Shown: positions 26,101 to 40,100 of the stretch, piece by piece
Layout of the letters: each line of letters opens with the position of its first letter
Position numbering within the stretch: the first letter of the stretch is position 1
Source: Archivesica marissinica
Taxonomy: Eukaryota; Mollusca; Bivalvia; Venerida; Vesicomyidae
Length of the DNA stretch: 64,000 nt
Assembly (NCBI GenBank): GCA_014843695.1
Contig: CM026401.1
Coordinates: 32,309,792 to 32,373,791 of the forward strand
Direction of reading: 5' to 3'
The notes under the pieces: generated by a model
Databases searched by the model: none
Told to the model about the DNA's origin: nothing
Seen by the model: the letters and a program-made list of their open reading frames with translations, nothing else
Program-made: the position numbers and the translations under genes

Positions 26101-29100
26101 GCAGTTTCTTACGGAGGTTGGTGCACCCAAGTACTGGTTAACCGCTGGAGCCTGCCCAGGAAAGGTATTGTTAGGTAAACTGCCCGCCGGCGATATAGCC
26201 CGAAATGGTGCTGATGCAGGCGTAAAACCCGAAATATAACATAATATAACTTTCTGTGAATCCCTTGGCTCGCTGACTGGTTTGTAACATCCAGATTACC
26301 CGGTACATAAATCTGACTAGGTCCTAAAAATGTCATTGTCTATGAAATAAGACTTCGTGGAATTCATGCACCGACACCATGCTGTCCAATTAAAAGATGG
26401 TATGGTGGTTGCCAAATCGGACCGATGGGTTTCTCTGTGTACTCCGGTTTTTCCACCCATACGAAGGACCCACATAAATATATTTAAAAATGCTAATGTG
26501 TATGTTTTGTTCACCCTTGGGTGTAGGCAAGCTTTACATCAACATGAAGAATGAAGTTGAGAAACGTGCAATACTCGCTGAAAATAGTGATGCCACCCAG
26601 CACAAATGTTCCAATTGCATTATCTCTATGTTTAACATTTATAAATAAATAATTACCTTCTTTGCGTATACAGACAAAATGCCGAACCATGTTAGAATTT
26701 ACAATGAACGGATATGTATCAATTTCAGATTCCAACACAGAGAATGCCCAATCCTCCTTATAATGCTGGCATGCCTTCGAGTACACAGGGCATGTACCAG
26801 CTCCCCCCACAACAATCCATCTCGTACGGCCAAGGTTATGGAAACCAACCTCTATTTATGGGCAGTCAACCCACAAGCCAGCGACCACCATCCACGCAGG
26901 GACAGGTGCCACAACAGTACGTCAAACCAAAAGAGAAGAGGCACATTTTGAGTATTGTTGACCCATATAGCTTGAAGGATGTAACAGCGGAGATATTGAA
27001 GACATCAAGTTTAACAGAAGTGACCGCATCTCCAGACTCCGGGTCCAGGAGCACCCCTGTAGCTACTACCACTGAGGTAGGAACTAACACACATTATATT
27101 GTTGCACTTTCCCACCTACATTCCTCATCTAAAACCAAATATTTAAATTTCACAGATCACTTGAGCCATCAATCGGGGGTTCGACACCAACTTATTTAAA
27201 GAAAATGCACCTCATAGTTTCACGACAATAAAACATAATGTGCTCAATGTCAACAGTGTTTTGGGATCAACAGGTCGCTGGTGCTACTCGTGCCATATAC
27301 ACACATAGCTTAGTATTGATTGGATTTGTTAAGCCTGCCCAGAAAAACGTGTAGGGAACCCTATTGAAATAAATAGAACTTCACATGTTCATTATCAGGG
27401 TTTTTCCCTGCAAAAATATCAATAAAAGTAGCGAAAAAAATATTACAATTTTCTTTACAATAATCAGATTTATTAACATCCGAGCCAGTGATTCTTTAAT
27501 TGCTACTATCTGTAAAATGTCCAAGAATATATCGATTACATTGCAGTATTGTATGGACAGTATTTTGTCAAAATTGATCAGAAATCATGGTATTAGATAA
27601 CTATACAAAATGTTGTTAATAAGACCTCCAAAAAATATTTGTTTTTTAACTAGGGATGGGACTGAATAGTCGGTTATCCGAATACCTGACCGAATATTCA
27701 AAGCCTATTTCGGTATCGATTACCAAAAAATAAAATTCTATTTTCAGTTTTTGTTTTAATATTGGTCATTTTCTAGTTATTTCAATCCATAAAGTCCACT
27801 GATTCGCACCTCCTTGTGTGTTTGTTTAAGTACGTCAACTTGGTCACCTTTTCCCAATCAAGCGCGCCCTGGGGCATCTCAACGTTGTACAAGGTGTTGT
27901 TTTAATGGGGGCAATTACATATGCAAATCGATCAGTAACTTATTTACATAATATGGTCACTAAAACGAAAAACAATGGTAATTGCCTGTTTGTGAACAAC
28001 ATACCATTTCAAAGCGTTACCCCAAGGGGATTAAAATGGCAAATGTTATTGGATATTTTATAACTTAATTATTTACTCAATAATAATTGAGTCAATCTTC
28101 ATTTTTACACTTTTGCCAGTGTCACTTGTCCAAGTAAGAAGAGTAACCCATGTTTGAATAAGTACTAGCTTAAACAAAAAAAACCCAAATAAAACTATGA
28201 ATCGAGTTTAAACATTTCCTAAAAAACATTGTCAAATTAATATATCATAGAAGGTCTATCACTACCTGTAGTCACTTGTCATTGTTGGTAACACCTTAGT
28301 TGGTGAACAAATGTAAAATGTTACTGTCGCATGCAAACTGACCTGTATTATTGAATATCGACAGCAAAATTGAAAAGTTAATAACTAATAACCCTAGGGC
28401 GTTGGCTAAATGGGGTATAGCGTCTGTCGGCACACTGGCGCAGGGCACACTAACTTGCGATTCCTCTGTATGTAAGTAAACTCTCGTTTTGTGGTTATAT
28501 CCTTTGTTCGTCCATGCCCGACGCAATGCTCAGTGACACCTGGAGTCAACCCAATGAGGTTGGAAAGGCACTAGCTATTGATGCCCCGCTAAATCCACAT
28601 CCAGGTATTTGCATGACTAAGACTATATCTACTAAAGTGACCAAGCAAAGAAAGAGCGGTAAAGGTAGTGACCCGACGTGGGACTCGAACCAACGACCTC
28701 CCAAACACTAGTCGGACAGCTCTACCAACTGAGCTAGCCAGGCCGCTGTTCTACCCACGCCGAAATACACTACACTTTTCCCTCCTTTATTCTTTAGGAG
28801 CTGCACTCCGATTCCTGGAGCCGCACCGCTATTCCTTTGCCCGTACCATATATCCTCTTCGCCATTAATGTGACCAAACAAAGAAAGAGTGGAAAAGTTA
28901 GTGACCTGATGTGGGACTCAAACCCACGAACACTAGTCGGACAGCTCTACCAACTGCGCTAGCCGGGCTGCTGTTCTACCCACGCCAACATTATATCTAC
29001 ACTACATACACACTTCTTTTTCAGGAGCATGCACATGAGGATATACCTACAAATGAGATAGCCGCTCAATTTGCGGCTCAGGTGGCAGCCAAACTGGGTC

Positions 29101-32100
29101 CTGGACCACCACCTATGACCGGTCCTACTCCTCTGCCAGTACCTCTGCAGCAGCATGTGCCGCCAGCACAGGGGATAGCAACTCCAGTAGTTGTAGCGGC
29201 CAGTGGAGAGCCGCCTGTCCCTCAAACTGGTCCCACACAACATGCACCGTCGTATATACCTTCACCGCAACAACCTGTCAATGTTGATACTGTTACAGAC
29301 AGCTGTAAAACACATCCAAGTCTTTCAAATGGTGGTCCTTTGCCTTCAGAAGATACAAAATCTTCTGAAGAGACTTGTGTGTCGGTAGTGTCCGATCCAC
29401 ATATACATAGTGCATCAAATGTTGAAAAATCACAAGAGACCTCGGAACCGGTGTCTGTTAGTGTTAAAAGTGCACCATCTATAGATAGAACTAATGTTAG
29501 TGAGGTTAATTGTGACTCTAGTAGTGGTCGCGACATGACTCCAGAGGTCATTCGAGATAAGACCCCAGAAGTTGGTAGTCAAGAGATGATCCCAGAGGTT
29601 CGTGGTCGAGATGTGACCCCAGAGGTTAATATAGTACCACCAACACCTGTAGAAAAGAAACCAGAAATGGAAATACCAGCCAAGTGCGAAGAACCAGTCA
29701 TGTCTAGTAAGCAATTTCTTTCTTGCACAGTAGTTACGGGTTCTCTCTGATTTAGTTAGTTTATACAAATTTATTAAACTTTTGAGTTCTAACAAAATTA
29801 ATTAAATCGCTCTCAAGACCTCAGTCCTGATGGAATCCATCGCCATGTGCTAGAGAGGAGAGGCACTGTGGAATTCAATGCCTTGCCTAAAGACACAATC
29901 ATTACGGCTACATCTAAGCATCGTCCGCCTCCGTGGTCGAGTGGTTAAGGTCGCTGACTTGTATACCACTGTAACCTATCATCACTGATGGTCACGGGTT
30001 CGAGCCCCGCTCAGGCCGTGTCTCATTTATATGAAAAAGTTGGCAGTTTCTTACGGAGGTTGGTGCACCCAAGTACTGGTTAACCGCTGGAGCCTGCCCA
30101 GGAAAGGTGTTGTTAAGTAAACTGCCCGCCGGCGATATAGCCCAAAATGGTGCTGATGCAGGCGTAAAACCCGAAATATAACATAACATACATCTAAGCA
30201 TCACAAAATCGCGTGCATATTGTAATTGTAGTCGCATTGTATTATTACATCGGGTTTACAGCCATTTAACACAAAGCCTGTCCACTCTTCTAGGGTTTAT
30301 TCTAGAGTGGGGAAAAAGTGGGTGAGTTAGAAAAGGGACAGGGTGCATTTTGGGGGTTTCCCCCTAGAATGACTGCTAATTAAGCTTGATCAAAGATGCA
30401 GTAGGGTGGAACATGTTTATAAAGGCCCGTCCGCCCGAAGGAACTTACCCATTGAGGCTTTTTAAAAAGGGCAGTGCCCATCGCAGTGTCATTCCGCTCT
30501 AGAAACCCCTATCTTCAACATAAGAGGAAAAAACATCAGCATGTTGTCATATTGCAATCGTCAGTTACTGCCCCTGAATACTCCTAAAAGTAGATTGGTC
30601 CTCTTAATTGGTTTCCTGTTTGTAACTTTGTATCGTTTTGTATCCCTTTCGTCCATTTTCTCATCTTTTAATTATAAAATTAGTAAATCTCGACAGATCC
30701 ATCCTACAGCATATAAAATCAATCTAGACTCAAATTTTTGGGAGACGTCATCTGGAGGGAGATGTGAGAACATTTAGGGAGAAGTTGGGAGACTGACTTC
30801 ACCAACTGCAAATAGTGAAAGTTTCCAACCGTGTGTAGTCTAGGTTTGCAGGATATAGGAACTATTGTATGTAGAAAAACTTGTATAAATACATGTACTA
30901 TGTTACATTGGGTTTATAAATGTAAAGTTGATCCTAAACAGAACCCAACATTTATGGTAATACATTATTTGTTTCATCTTTCATTTTTAGAATTATGAAA
31001 TTTGAATAAGACGAAATTAATTTGACATGTATGAATGTCGTATATACAATTGTTCCGGACAACTTTCCTGTTTAAATACAAGTTTGTAGAAGAAATTTTG
31101 GTATTGTAGATAATTTAGTATTAAATTTCTTACATGAATCATTAAATCCCAACGTATTGACAACAATTATCACTCGGAGAAATGCAAACACTCGCACTGC
31201 ATTTAATTTATAGTAGCATCTGTTCATAATAATTGTCAGTCGTGCATAGTGTGCACATTATTTTGCAGAACACTAAACATTATTTATTTTCATTGCTTCC
31301 TTGTAAGCAAGCTTGCATGATTCCATGATTGGCTATCAATGTTATATACACTGCATACTTGTATGCACGGACATAATTGGTAAGCCAATCAGATAAATTT
31401 AGCCACGACCACAGAATGTTGCCTTGACCCGAGTCATTTTCAGTAAATAGCTTTGGGACTTTCTAATTTCTAGTGAATTGATTTTTGAACATTTTTCCCC
31501 CCGACTGGCTGAACTAGCAATCTGGCTGAACTAGCGATCGCTACATATAGTTCAGGCTACTATTTTATCTGTATTTGAACCCGATTGTTATAAATTGGTA
31601 TCTACATTTGTTGTACCTCGACCTCTGGCTAGAAAATGTCTAAACCAAAAGGATTCCAACCTAAAAGGACCAATATATATACAATTTGGGATAAATCAGA
31701 CAAGGGAAGTAATAGTAAAACCTGCAATGTCTCGCTATTGTCATGCAATGCATTGTTAGGGGGAGACATTTTCATTCAAATGACTTCTAATTTCCTACCA
31801 TAAAACAAATTGAGAATGTTACTTATTCAACGTCATCTCGTGTAACAACAATATGGGTGCCAAATTTGTATCTACACATGTACAACATCAGCCTTACAAC
31901 ATCTAGTGCGTTTCTTCAAATGCGTTAATGGAGGAAGGATATAACACGCCACCCTTCTGCATATCCGTTGATTGATGTCCCCTTTACAAATGCCAATTTA
32001 TGTTGCAATTATTTTGCAATGTTGACCTTGTTATGTACATCTTTCAGTTCCCAAAAAACAGAAAAATAAGGCGAAGAAGAGAGACTTGAACAATAAAGGA

Positions 32101-35100
32101 GAACAGATATCGGGATCCGAATTTGATGCCTACATTGATTCAACTGTGGTACGTAAGCTTATGTCTAATATTAGTGCACGTTACAATAGGGATGTAACCA
32201 GAGCTCTAGATAAGGTGCGTATAAGCGTAATTACGTATCCCCCCCCCAAAACGTATTCAAATCCATTGTCGTGCGTAAAATACGTTTTGAATTTGAGACA
32301 TGTGCGTAATAAAATGCATGATTTAGTCCCGTGTGACCTTATAATCGATTATTGGAACATTGTTCCGCTCAAACACGCCATTCACACAAACAATGGCGTA
32401 TTATCATTGGATCAAAGCGTGGTCGCTTTCGAAAGCCGCTGTCAATAATAACATAACAATATTTAACTGTCCAACACAGTCCCAACGTTCCACAGAACAT
32501 TGCTAGGGTGTTAATTGACGATCTACTTGTATCCGTACCCAATATATGTGAAAAGAAAAGCAAAAACCATAAGGGTGTTAAGTTATCGGACAAAACGGTG
32601 CGGATATGGAAAAGCCAGTATAGTTGGCTTGAAGTTAACACAATCGACGGAGAACTTCGTCTGAAGAGCTCGATTTGTACAAAACAGAATGTGTCTTCTG
32701 TGTGGGCTACTGGTGGGTCGTCAAACATTCAAAAGAACTCACACTGTGAGTCATAAGATCCTAAAACAGCTGCAGAACAGTTCTACTCTTCTGAAAAACC
32801 TGAAAGTTTGGTAAACTACCCTTTGCCAAAAAATTCAAGGGGTACATTAATTACCCTTTGCCAAAAAATTCAAGGGGTAAAATACCCTTTACACCAAAAC
32901 TTATCTAGAGCTCTGGATGTAACAACATATACTGATTATATAATATATTGCAACAGGGCTGTACACATTTTGTTTTTACTTAACCTGTCCAGGACAGTTG
33001 ACATTTTGACTCAAAACACACCTGTCCGACTTTCAAGTAAGATAAAATTATTTATTCAGGTTTTCCACTAGTATTTGAAACCAAAGGGTCAATGACCGTT
33101 TCCCTTAAATTTTCAAGGGCCAAAATTAAATTTCATTGGGTTAATATGTTCTTTTCAAGTCGATCACGAATCAGAATAAAATATCGCGTCACAATTAGCG
33201 AACAGAAATATGACCCACGATGGCCACAGAACAGCATATCTGTAGGGATATATCAATGATATTCACTATTCATTATTTACCAGGGATCATTCTAGAGGGC
33301 GATGTGGGCGAAATAGTCGCCCTAGGGACCCTGACTTCGCCCTCTGCACTTCTCCCTAAAAAATTTATATTTTTTTTACGATTTTCAAACAAAATTTTGT
33401 CTAGTAAGATACACTGGCCATTATAAAGCATTACTTCTATTCAAATGTTGTATTTAATGGCTGTACTGTGCATTTTAACCCTATTTTGCAGAAGTATATT
33501 AAAGAACACCATTTAAGGAAGCGATCATGCACTTTCTCACTTCTCCCAACAATTCTGACCTAGAATGAACCCGGTTTGCTGGTTATCACCAAGTTATATC
33601 CCAAAGTTCATCATTACAGATTACACAAAGGAAATCAATGGACAACAACAAACATTTTTTTCTGTATTTTCAATATGTCTTGTAGCAAAACATGGTATTG
33701 GTTGTGGTCAAGTGAATATTTTGAACAATACATGTATTATGTCTTATTTTGTAAAACAGACAATGTACTCAATAACCCTAGATCTCTATGTTATAAATAC
33801 AGCCATGTTAACAGTATACTTGCATAAAAATTAAACCCAATTTTGTATCAATTAAATGTTAATAATTGGTATTAAGTCGAACAAACATATTATTTTGAAA
33901 TACTGCACAAAGAACCTAAGTAATTTGTCCCAGATTGATCTTATCCCATCCAGAAACATGTATTTCAAGACCATTAACAGTAAAGGGTAGTGCTGCGCAT
34001 TCATTCTTCTTTATATAATTTAATCTGGCTTGCTGAATACAGTATTTCCCATTGTTCACAATGAATATATATATATATACAAGTTTTATTTGTCCACCTC
34101 CGTGGTCGAGTGGTTAAGGTCGCTGACTTGTATACCACTGTAACCTATCATCACTGATGGTCACGGGTTCGAGCCCCGCTCAGGCCATGTCTCATTTATA
34201 TGAAAGAAGTTGGCAGTTTCTTACGGAGGTTGGTGCACCCAAGTACTGGTTAACCGCTGGAGCCTGCCCAGGAAAGGTGTTGTTAGGTAAACTGCCCGCC
34301 GGCGATATAGCCCGAAATGGTGCTGATGCAGGCGTAAAACCCGAAATATAACATAATATAAGGAATATAGATTGTCAATCAAACGGATCCTGATACTGTG
34401 TAGATATCTATAAAAAGAAAATTTGAACACACTTCAGGTGTGAAAGGTCCGGAGTTCGAGCCCCGCTGGAACTGTTACGATTGTAAGGCAAGGCATTTAA
34501 ATTCCACATTGCCTCTTCTCTCTTCCTCGTGGCAATACAATTCCACGTTGCCTTTTCTCTCTTCCTCGTGGCAATACAATTCCACATTGCCTCTTCTCTC
34601 TCCCTCGTGGCAATGGATTCCACGTTGCCTCTTCTCTCTTCCTCGTGGCAATGGATTCCTTCTCTCTTCCTCGTGGCAATGGATTCCATCAGGAATGAGA
34701 TCTCGAGAGTGATTTATATAAGTTGAAAGAACTTGTTTCGCAATCGAGCTAAAATAAATTTGTATGAACTAAACTATTTACTGTCCTGACCGTTTGTATG
34801 ATGGCATTTCAGAACGACTGAAATATATGTCCTGTTACCCCAGCCTCAAGTGTTTCATCAATTCATATCCAGTTACCCCACCATCACTGTACATCCAGTT
34901 ACCCCACCATCACTGTACATCCAGTTACCCCACCATCACTGTACATCCTGCTACCCCACCATCACTGTACATCCTGCTACCCCACCCTCACTGTACATCC
35001 TGCTACCCCACCATCACTGTACATCCTGCTACCCCACCATCACTGTACATCCTGCTACCCCACCATCACTGTACATCCTGCTACCCCACCCTCACTGTAC

Positions 35101-37130
35101 ATCCTGCTACCCCACCATCACTGTACATCCTGCTACCCCACCATCACTGTACATCCTGCTACCCCACCATCACTGTACATCCAGCTACCCCACCCCACCA
35201 TCACTGTACATCCAGCTACCCCACCCCACCATCACTGTACATCCTGCTACCCCACCATCACTGTACATCCTGCTACCCCACCATCACTGTACATCCAGCT
35301 ACCCCACCCTCACTGTACTTCCTGCTACCCCACCATCACTGTACATCCTGCTACCCCACCATCACTGTACATCCTGTTACCCCACCCTTAACTGTTTCAT
35401 CAATTCATATCCAGTTACCCCACCATCACTGTACATCCTGTTACCCCACCATCACTGTACATCCTGCTACCCCACCATCACTGTACATCCTGCTACCCCA
35501 CCATCACTGTACATCCTGTTACCCCACCCTTAACTGTTTCATCAATTCATATCCAGTTACCCCACCATCACTGTACATCCTGTTACCCCACCATCACTGT
35601 ACATCCTGCTACCCCACCATCACTGTACATCCTGCTACCCCACCATCACTGTACATCCTGTTACCCCACCCTTAACTGTTTCATCAATTCATATCCAGTT
35701 ACCCCACCATCACTGTACATCCTGTTACCCCACCCTTAACTGTTTCATCAATTCATATCCAGTTACCCCACCATCACTGTGCATCCTGTTATCTCATCAT
35801 TGATGTGTCATCAATATTTCTTGCTACCCCACCCCTGATGTGTTCTATTCTGCCTCCTCACTGTAACGTGGTAGGATGTCGCCATTTTACAAAGCTCCTG
35901 TAAAGTATGTAATTGTGGGTGTTATGTTACTTACAGTCACTGAGTCGGGTGTTTTAAATTTGCGTTTACGTTACTGACTGCTCAAATAATTTATGCATAT
36001 CCATAGCATAAATCATGCCTATAATTATGATCCACAACTACAGAGGGCATGTATTTTTACAGAGTTACCACAGATTTAAAATTGTTTAAAGTAGTTGAAT
36101 TTTTAAAAAAATCTAGGCCTGACAAGTACATGAAAGTCCTTATATATTCTGGAGTTCTAATCGTTAATCCCCAAAACAGTTATTGGCTCTGTGTTCCTAG
36201 ACTGTTGCTATTTTGGCAATTTATTGTATCCATATATATCCATGCCGAGAAATTGCTTGTGCACCAGGTAGTTAATTCCTCCAGGCATGTGGCGAAGTGA
36301 CACGGACCGCGAAACATTTGGGGTCGAACGAAACGCAGTATTGAGGGTGTCCCTTGTGTCACCTTATTCATACAGTACATTATTTGTGATTGATTAAATG
36401 TTTAATATTTAGTGGATATTGACTTCACGTGCACATCACATAAAGACGGTCTAGCGACCGTCGACCATTTATTAACCATCTATTTCTGCCCAATGGGCAA
36501 GATGACATTTATAAGGACACTGGGTCCATATCCTGTTCTGTAAACTGAACTGAATAGCATTTTACAAAATCAAATTCATGGTTTCCATTTTCTCAACCCG
36601 TCTTATACGTGGGTCTATGCAAAATACCACTGATTTAAGACCAACGTTGGGTGGTCGTCTTATAGTCGAGATTGTCTTATAAGCGAGTAAATACGATAGG
36701 TACATCTCTTGACTTGACTAAAGAGTTGGGAGACACATAAAACAGCCACACTGGTGAGTAGTTTGTAGTCTGCAATCTAATTAGACGTTTCTTCTTATTT
36801 TCCAAGAGGCTTCCCACACCAGTCCATCAAATTCAGTTTGAAAAAATAGTCAAATCATTTCAATTTTTTGTCGTTAACTCTTTTCATCATTACAGGTCTC
36901 TAAATAGGTTTTAAAAAAGTGTATATCCAGATTGTGACGAGCTGTCTCGTTGGGATCTGCACTTTTTGCCAGTAATATTACTAATTTTAGACAAAATTAC
37001 CAATTTTAATAAATGAGCTGGTCCAAGTGTAATTTTCTTGTTAATTTATTTCTTTAAAAGTATTATGCACAAGTCCATGTCAGTTTACTTTGTGTTGAAT
37101 GGGTTAATAGCAAAACACATCTTCGCACGC

Positions 37131-37170
<40 letters not shown>

Positions 37171-40100
37171 CCAAGGAGAGTGATTGATTAATGTCGCGTT
37201 ACATAGTTCCATAGCTCCTGTTTGAGATCGGAGAGCGCTACGACACGAAAAGTGAAAAAGTCTGATTACTATCCTCAATGATCTGGAATGCTACGAAGTT
37301 GTCAACGCAGTTGTATACGTTCGTTACAAGAGAGTTCTACGGATGGGGGAATGGTCCGGGGAGCTCGGCCAAGAACTCCCGAGAGTTCGGTGTGGCCCGT
37401 TAACATTCGGGAAACTTGGCCGATTTTGTCTAGTCGGATTACAATCGTGACTATGTCACGACAGATTCTGTTGTATCGATTACAATCGTGACCGTGTCTT
37501 GTGTTGGATGGACACTGTCCTGATGAATGGGCATACTCTCGACAATATTTACATTGCCAATTTTGAGTCCAGATTTTGCCGAATGTGAACCGTCTGCTGT
37601 GTCACTGACGGATCACATTGGGGGAAATCGAGACGCTGTCTGTCGGATTTGGTTGTGTGTTTTTTTGCCATGAAAAATCGGACAATTCGCCTGGAAACTG
37701 CCAAGTCCGGACGATTCCTGAACAATATCTGACTGTTGTGGTTAGTTAAGCGCAACGTTTAATAAACTTTGAATTTACCGCCATGAAATTGAAGGATCTG
37801 GACCATACTGTTGACGAACATCAAGAACTGCAGTAAAATTCCTGAATGTGGGACTGAGGCGTAATCATTCATGTGCTGGAAACCATTGCTATTCAGCATA
37901 TGGAACAGAACTATTGCACAAAAGCTATTCGCTGTATAGGATATAAGCTGAAAACGATCCAATATGTAAAATACTGGCACATATTGGATCCATTCGAGGC
38001 TTATATCTTACTTAAAACTTACCTTATTTAACAAGATAATTAAAATTGTTATTTTCGTACATTTACGTGTAGTCCGCCTCCATGGTCGAGTGGTTACGGT
38101 TGCTGACTTGTATACCACTGTAACCTATCATCACTGATGGTCACGGGTTCGAGCCCCGCTCAGACCGTGTCTCATTTATATGAAAAAGTTGGCAGTTTCT
38201 TACAGAGGTTAGTGCACCCAAGTACTGGTTAACCGCTGGATCCTGCCCAGGAAAGGTGTTGTTAGGTAAACTGCCCGCCGGCGATATAGCCCAAAAATGG
38301 TGCTGATGCAGGCGTAAAACCCGAAATATAACATATAACATACATTTACGTGTAGGATTTAAGATAATACCGGTACGGTGGCCCATGGAAAGTAGTGGCA
38401 TAGTGAAAGCAATCCAATATTAATAATAATGGACTGCAAGTACAAAGTTATGATGTCACAATAAGTGTTTTAAGTTGGGATAATGGAGCTAAAACACTTG
38501 GCTGAATGTGGATCTATAATGTTGCACATTCCTTCTCATTTATTTAGCATATTAAGGATTAATGGTGTACATCTCATTCAAGTGCAGACAACTGCTTTGG
38601 CATTTGGCAACTATAGCGAGTTGAACTTTTATTGTCTCCCTCGATCCTAGCAGATATAAATAGCATGTTGGCATTATGTAGTTACTAGAGCATGGTATGT
38701 AGATCTGTCCCATACCTAAACCTGTTCTATCTACACACACATACCATCATACCATACAATGTAATACTGTGTAATGTGTTGGGTTACAGTAGTGCAGTAG
38801 ACAGGATTAATAACTGGACATGTGTTCGGCTCTAGTGTCTTTTACATCTGGATTTTGAAAACAGTTACTGGTTTGTTTAAATATTGTTTAAATATTTGTG
38901 TAGTACTAGTAGTGGAATAGATTATCTATTGGTGTATGTGGATACTTTGTTTAGCATGAAACCTCAAGTTTATAAGCTATGGCCTAGAGGGAGATGGTGC
39001 ATGATCACTGTCCTCATTTTTGACCCAAGCTCTTGTATATAACTATTGAGCACATCCAAAGTAGCTGCAAGGTCATTTAATATTTAACAAAAAATAAGTT
39101 TGCATTGGTTTATAATTGATGCAGGTGCTTGTTGCTGTCAAATACCAAAAGTTATTGTGAAAAGTAATACCTAATTGTGTAGTTTTATTAAAGTTGGATG
39201 AAAGACCGTAATGCTGCAGTTCTGACTTCTCAAACACACTGTGTTTTGAAGCTTGACTGCAGTTCTGACTTCTCAAACACACCGAGGGTGGAAGCTTGAC
39301 TGCAGTTTTGAGTCCTCAAACACACCGAGGTGGAAGCTTGACTGCAGTTTTGAGTCCTCAAACACACCGAGGGTGGAAGCTTGACTGCAGTTTTGAGTCC
39401 TCAAACACACCGAGGGTGGAAGCTTGACTGCAGTTTTGAGTCCTCAAACACACCGAGGGTGGAAGCTTGACTGCAGTTTTGAGTCCTCAAACACACCGAG
39501 GGTGGAAGCTTGACTGCAGTTTTGAGTCCTCAAAGTCCTCAAACACACCCAAGGGTGGAAGCTTGACTGCAATTCGGAGTCCTTGAACATTGAATCTTTT
39601 CAGCTTATTATTATAACTTTGACATTCCAACCTTGCAGTCTATCATGATAGCAACTTTACATTAAATCCTGGGAGCTTATTGTTTGTCGACGTAATAGTA
39701 TTTTCCCTAGGAATAATACACTTGGCCAATTACCAGGAACGTTGTGGATACACCCCTGTAGTTGTAATATGGAAGGTTGTAGATACACCCCTGTAGTTGT
39801 AATATGGAAGGTTGTAGATACACCCCTGTAGTTGTAATATGGAGGGTTGTAGATACACCCCTGTAGTTGTAATATGGAAGGTTGTAGATACACCCTGTAG
39901 TTGTAATATGGAGGGTTGTAGATACACCCCTGTAGTTGTAATATGGAAGGTTGTAGATACACCCCTGTAGTTGTAATATGGAAGGTTGTAGATACACCCT
40001 GTAGTTGTAATATGGAAGGTTGTAGATACACCCCTGTAGTTGTAATATGGAAGGTTGTAGATACACCCCTGTAGTTGTAATATGGAAGGTTGTAGATACA

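Noticed and set aside
26511..26810. Minus-strand 99-codon open frame
   Set aside because: No motif, overlaps exon 5 on the other strand.
26714..27199. Extension of exon 5 to the stop at 27199
   Set aside because: GTAGGA donor at 27077 joins exon 6 in phase 0; sequence after it lacks eIF4G similarity.
29222..29795. Minus-strand frames of 109 and 121 codons
   Set aside because: Antisense shadows of eIF4G exon 6.
34794..35675. 293-codon and 227-codon open frames on the plus strand
   Set aside because: Entirely encoded by the 26-bp minisatellite in intron 7; no non-repeat coding part.
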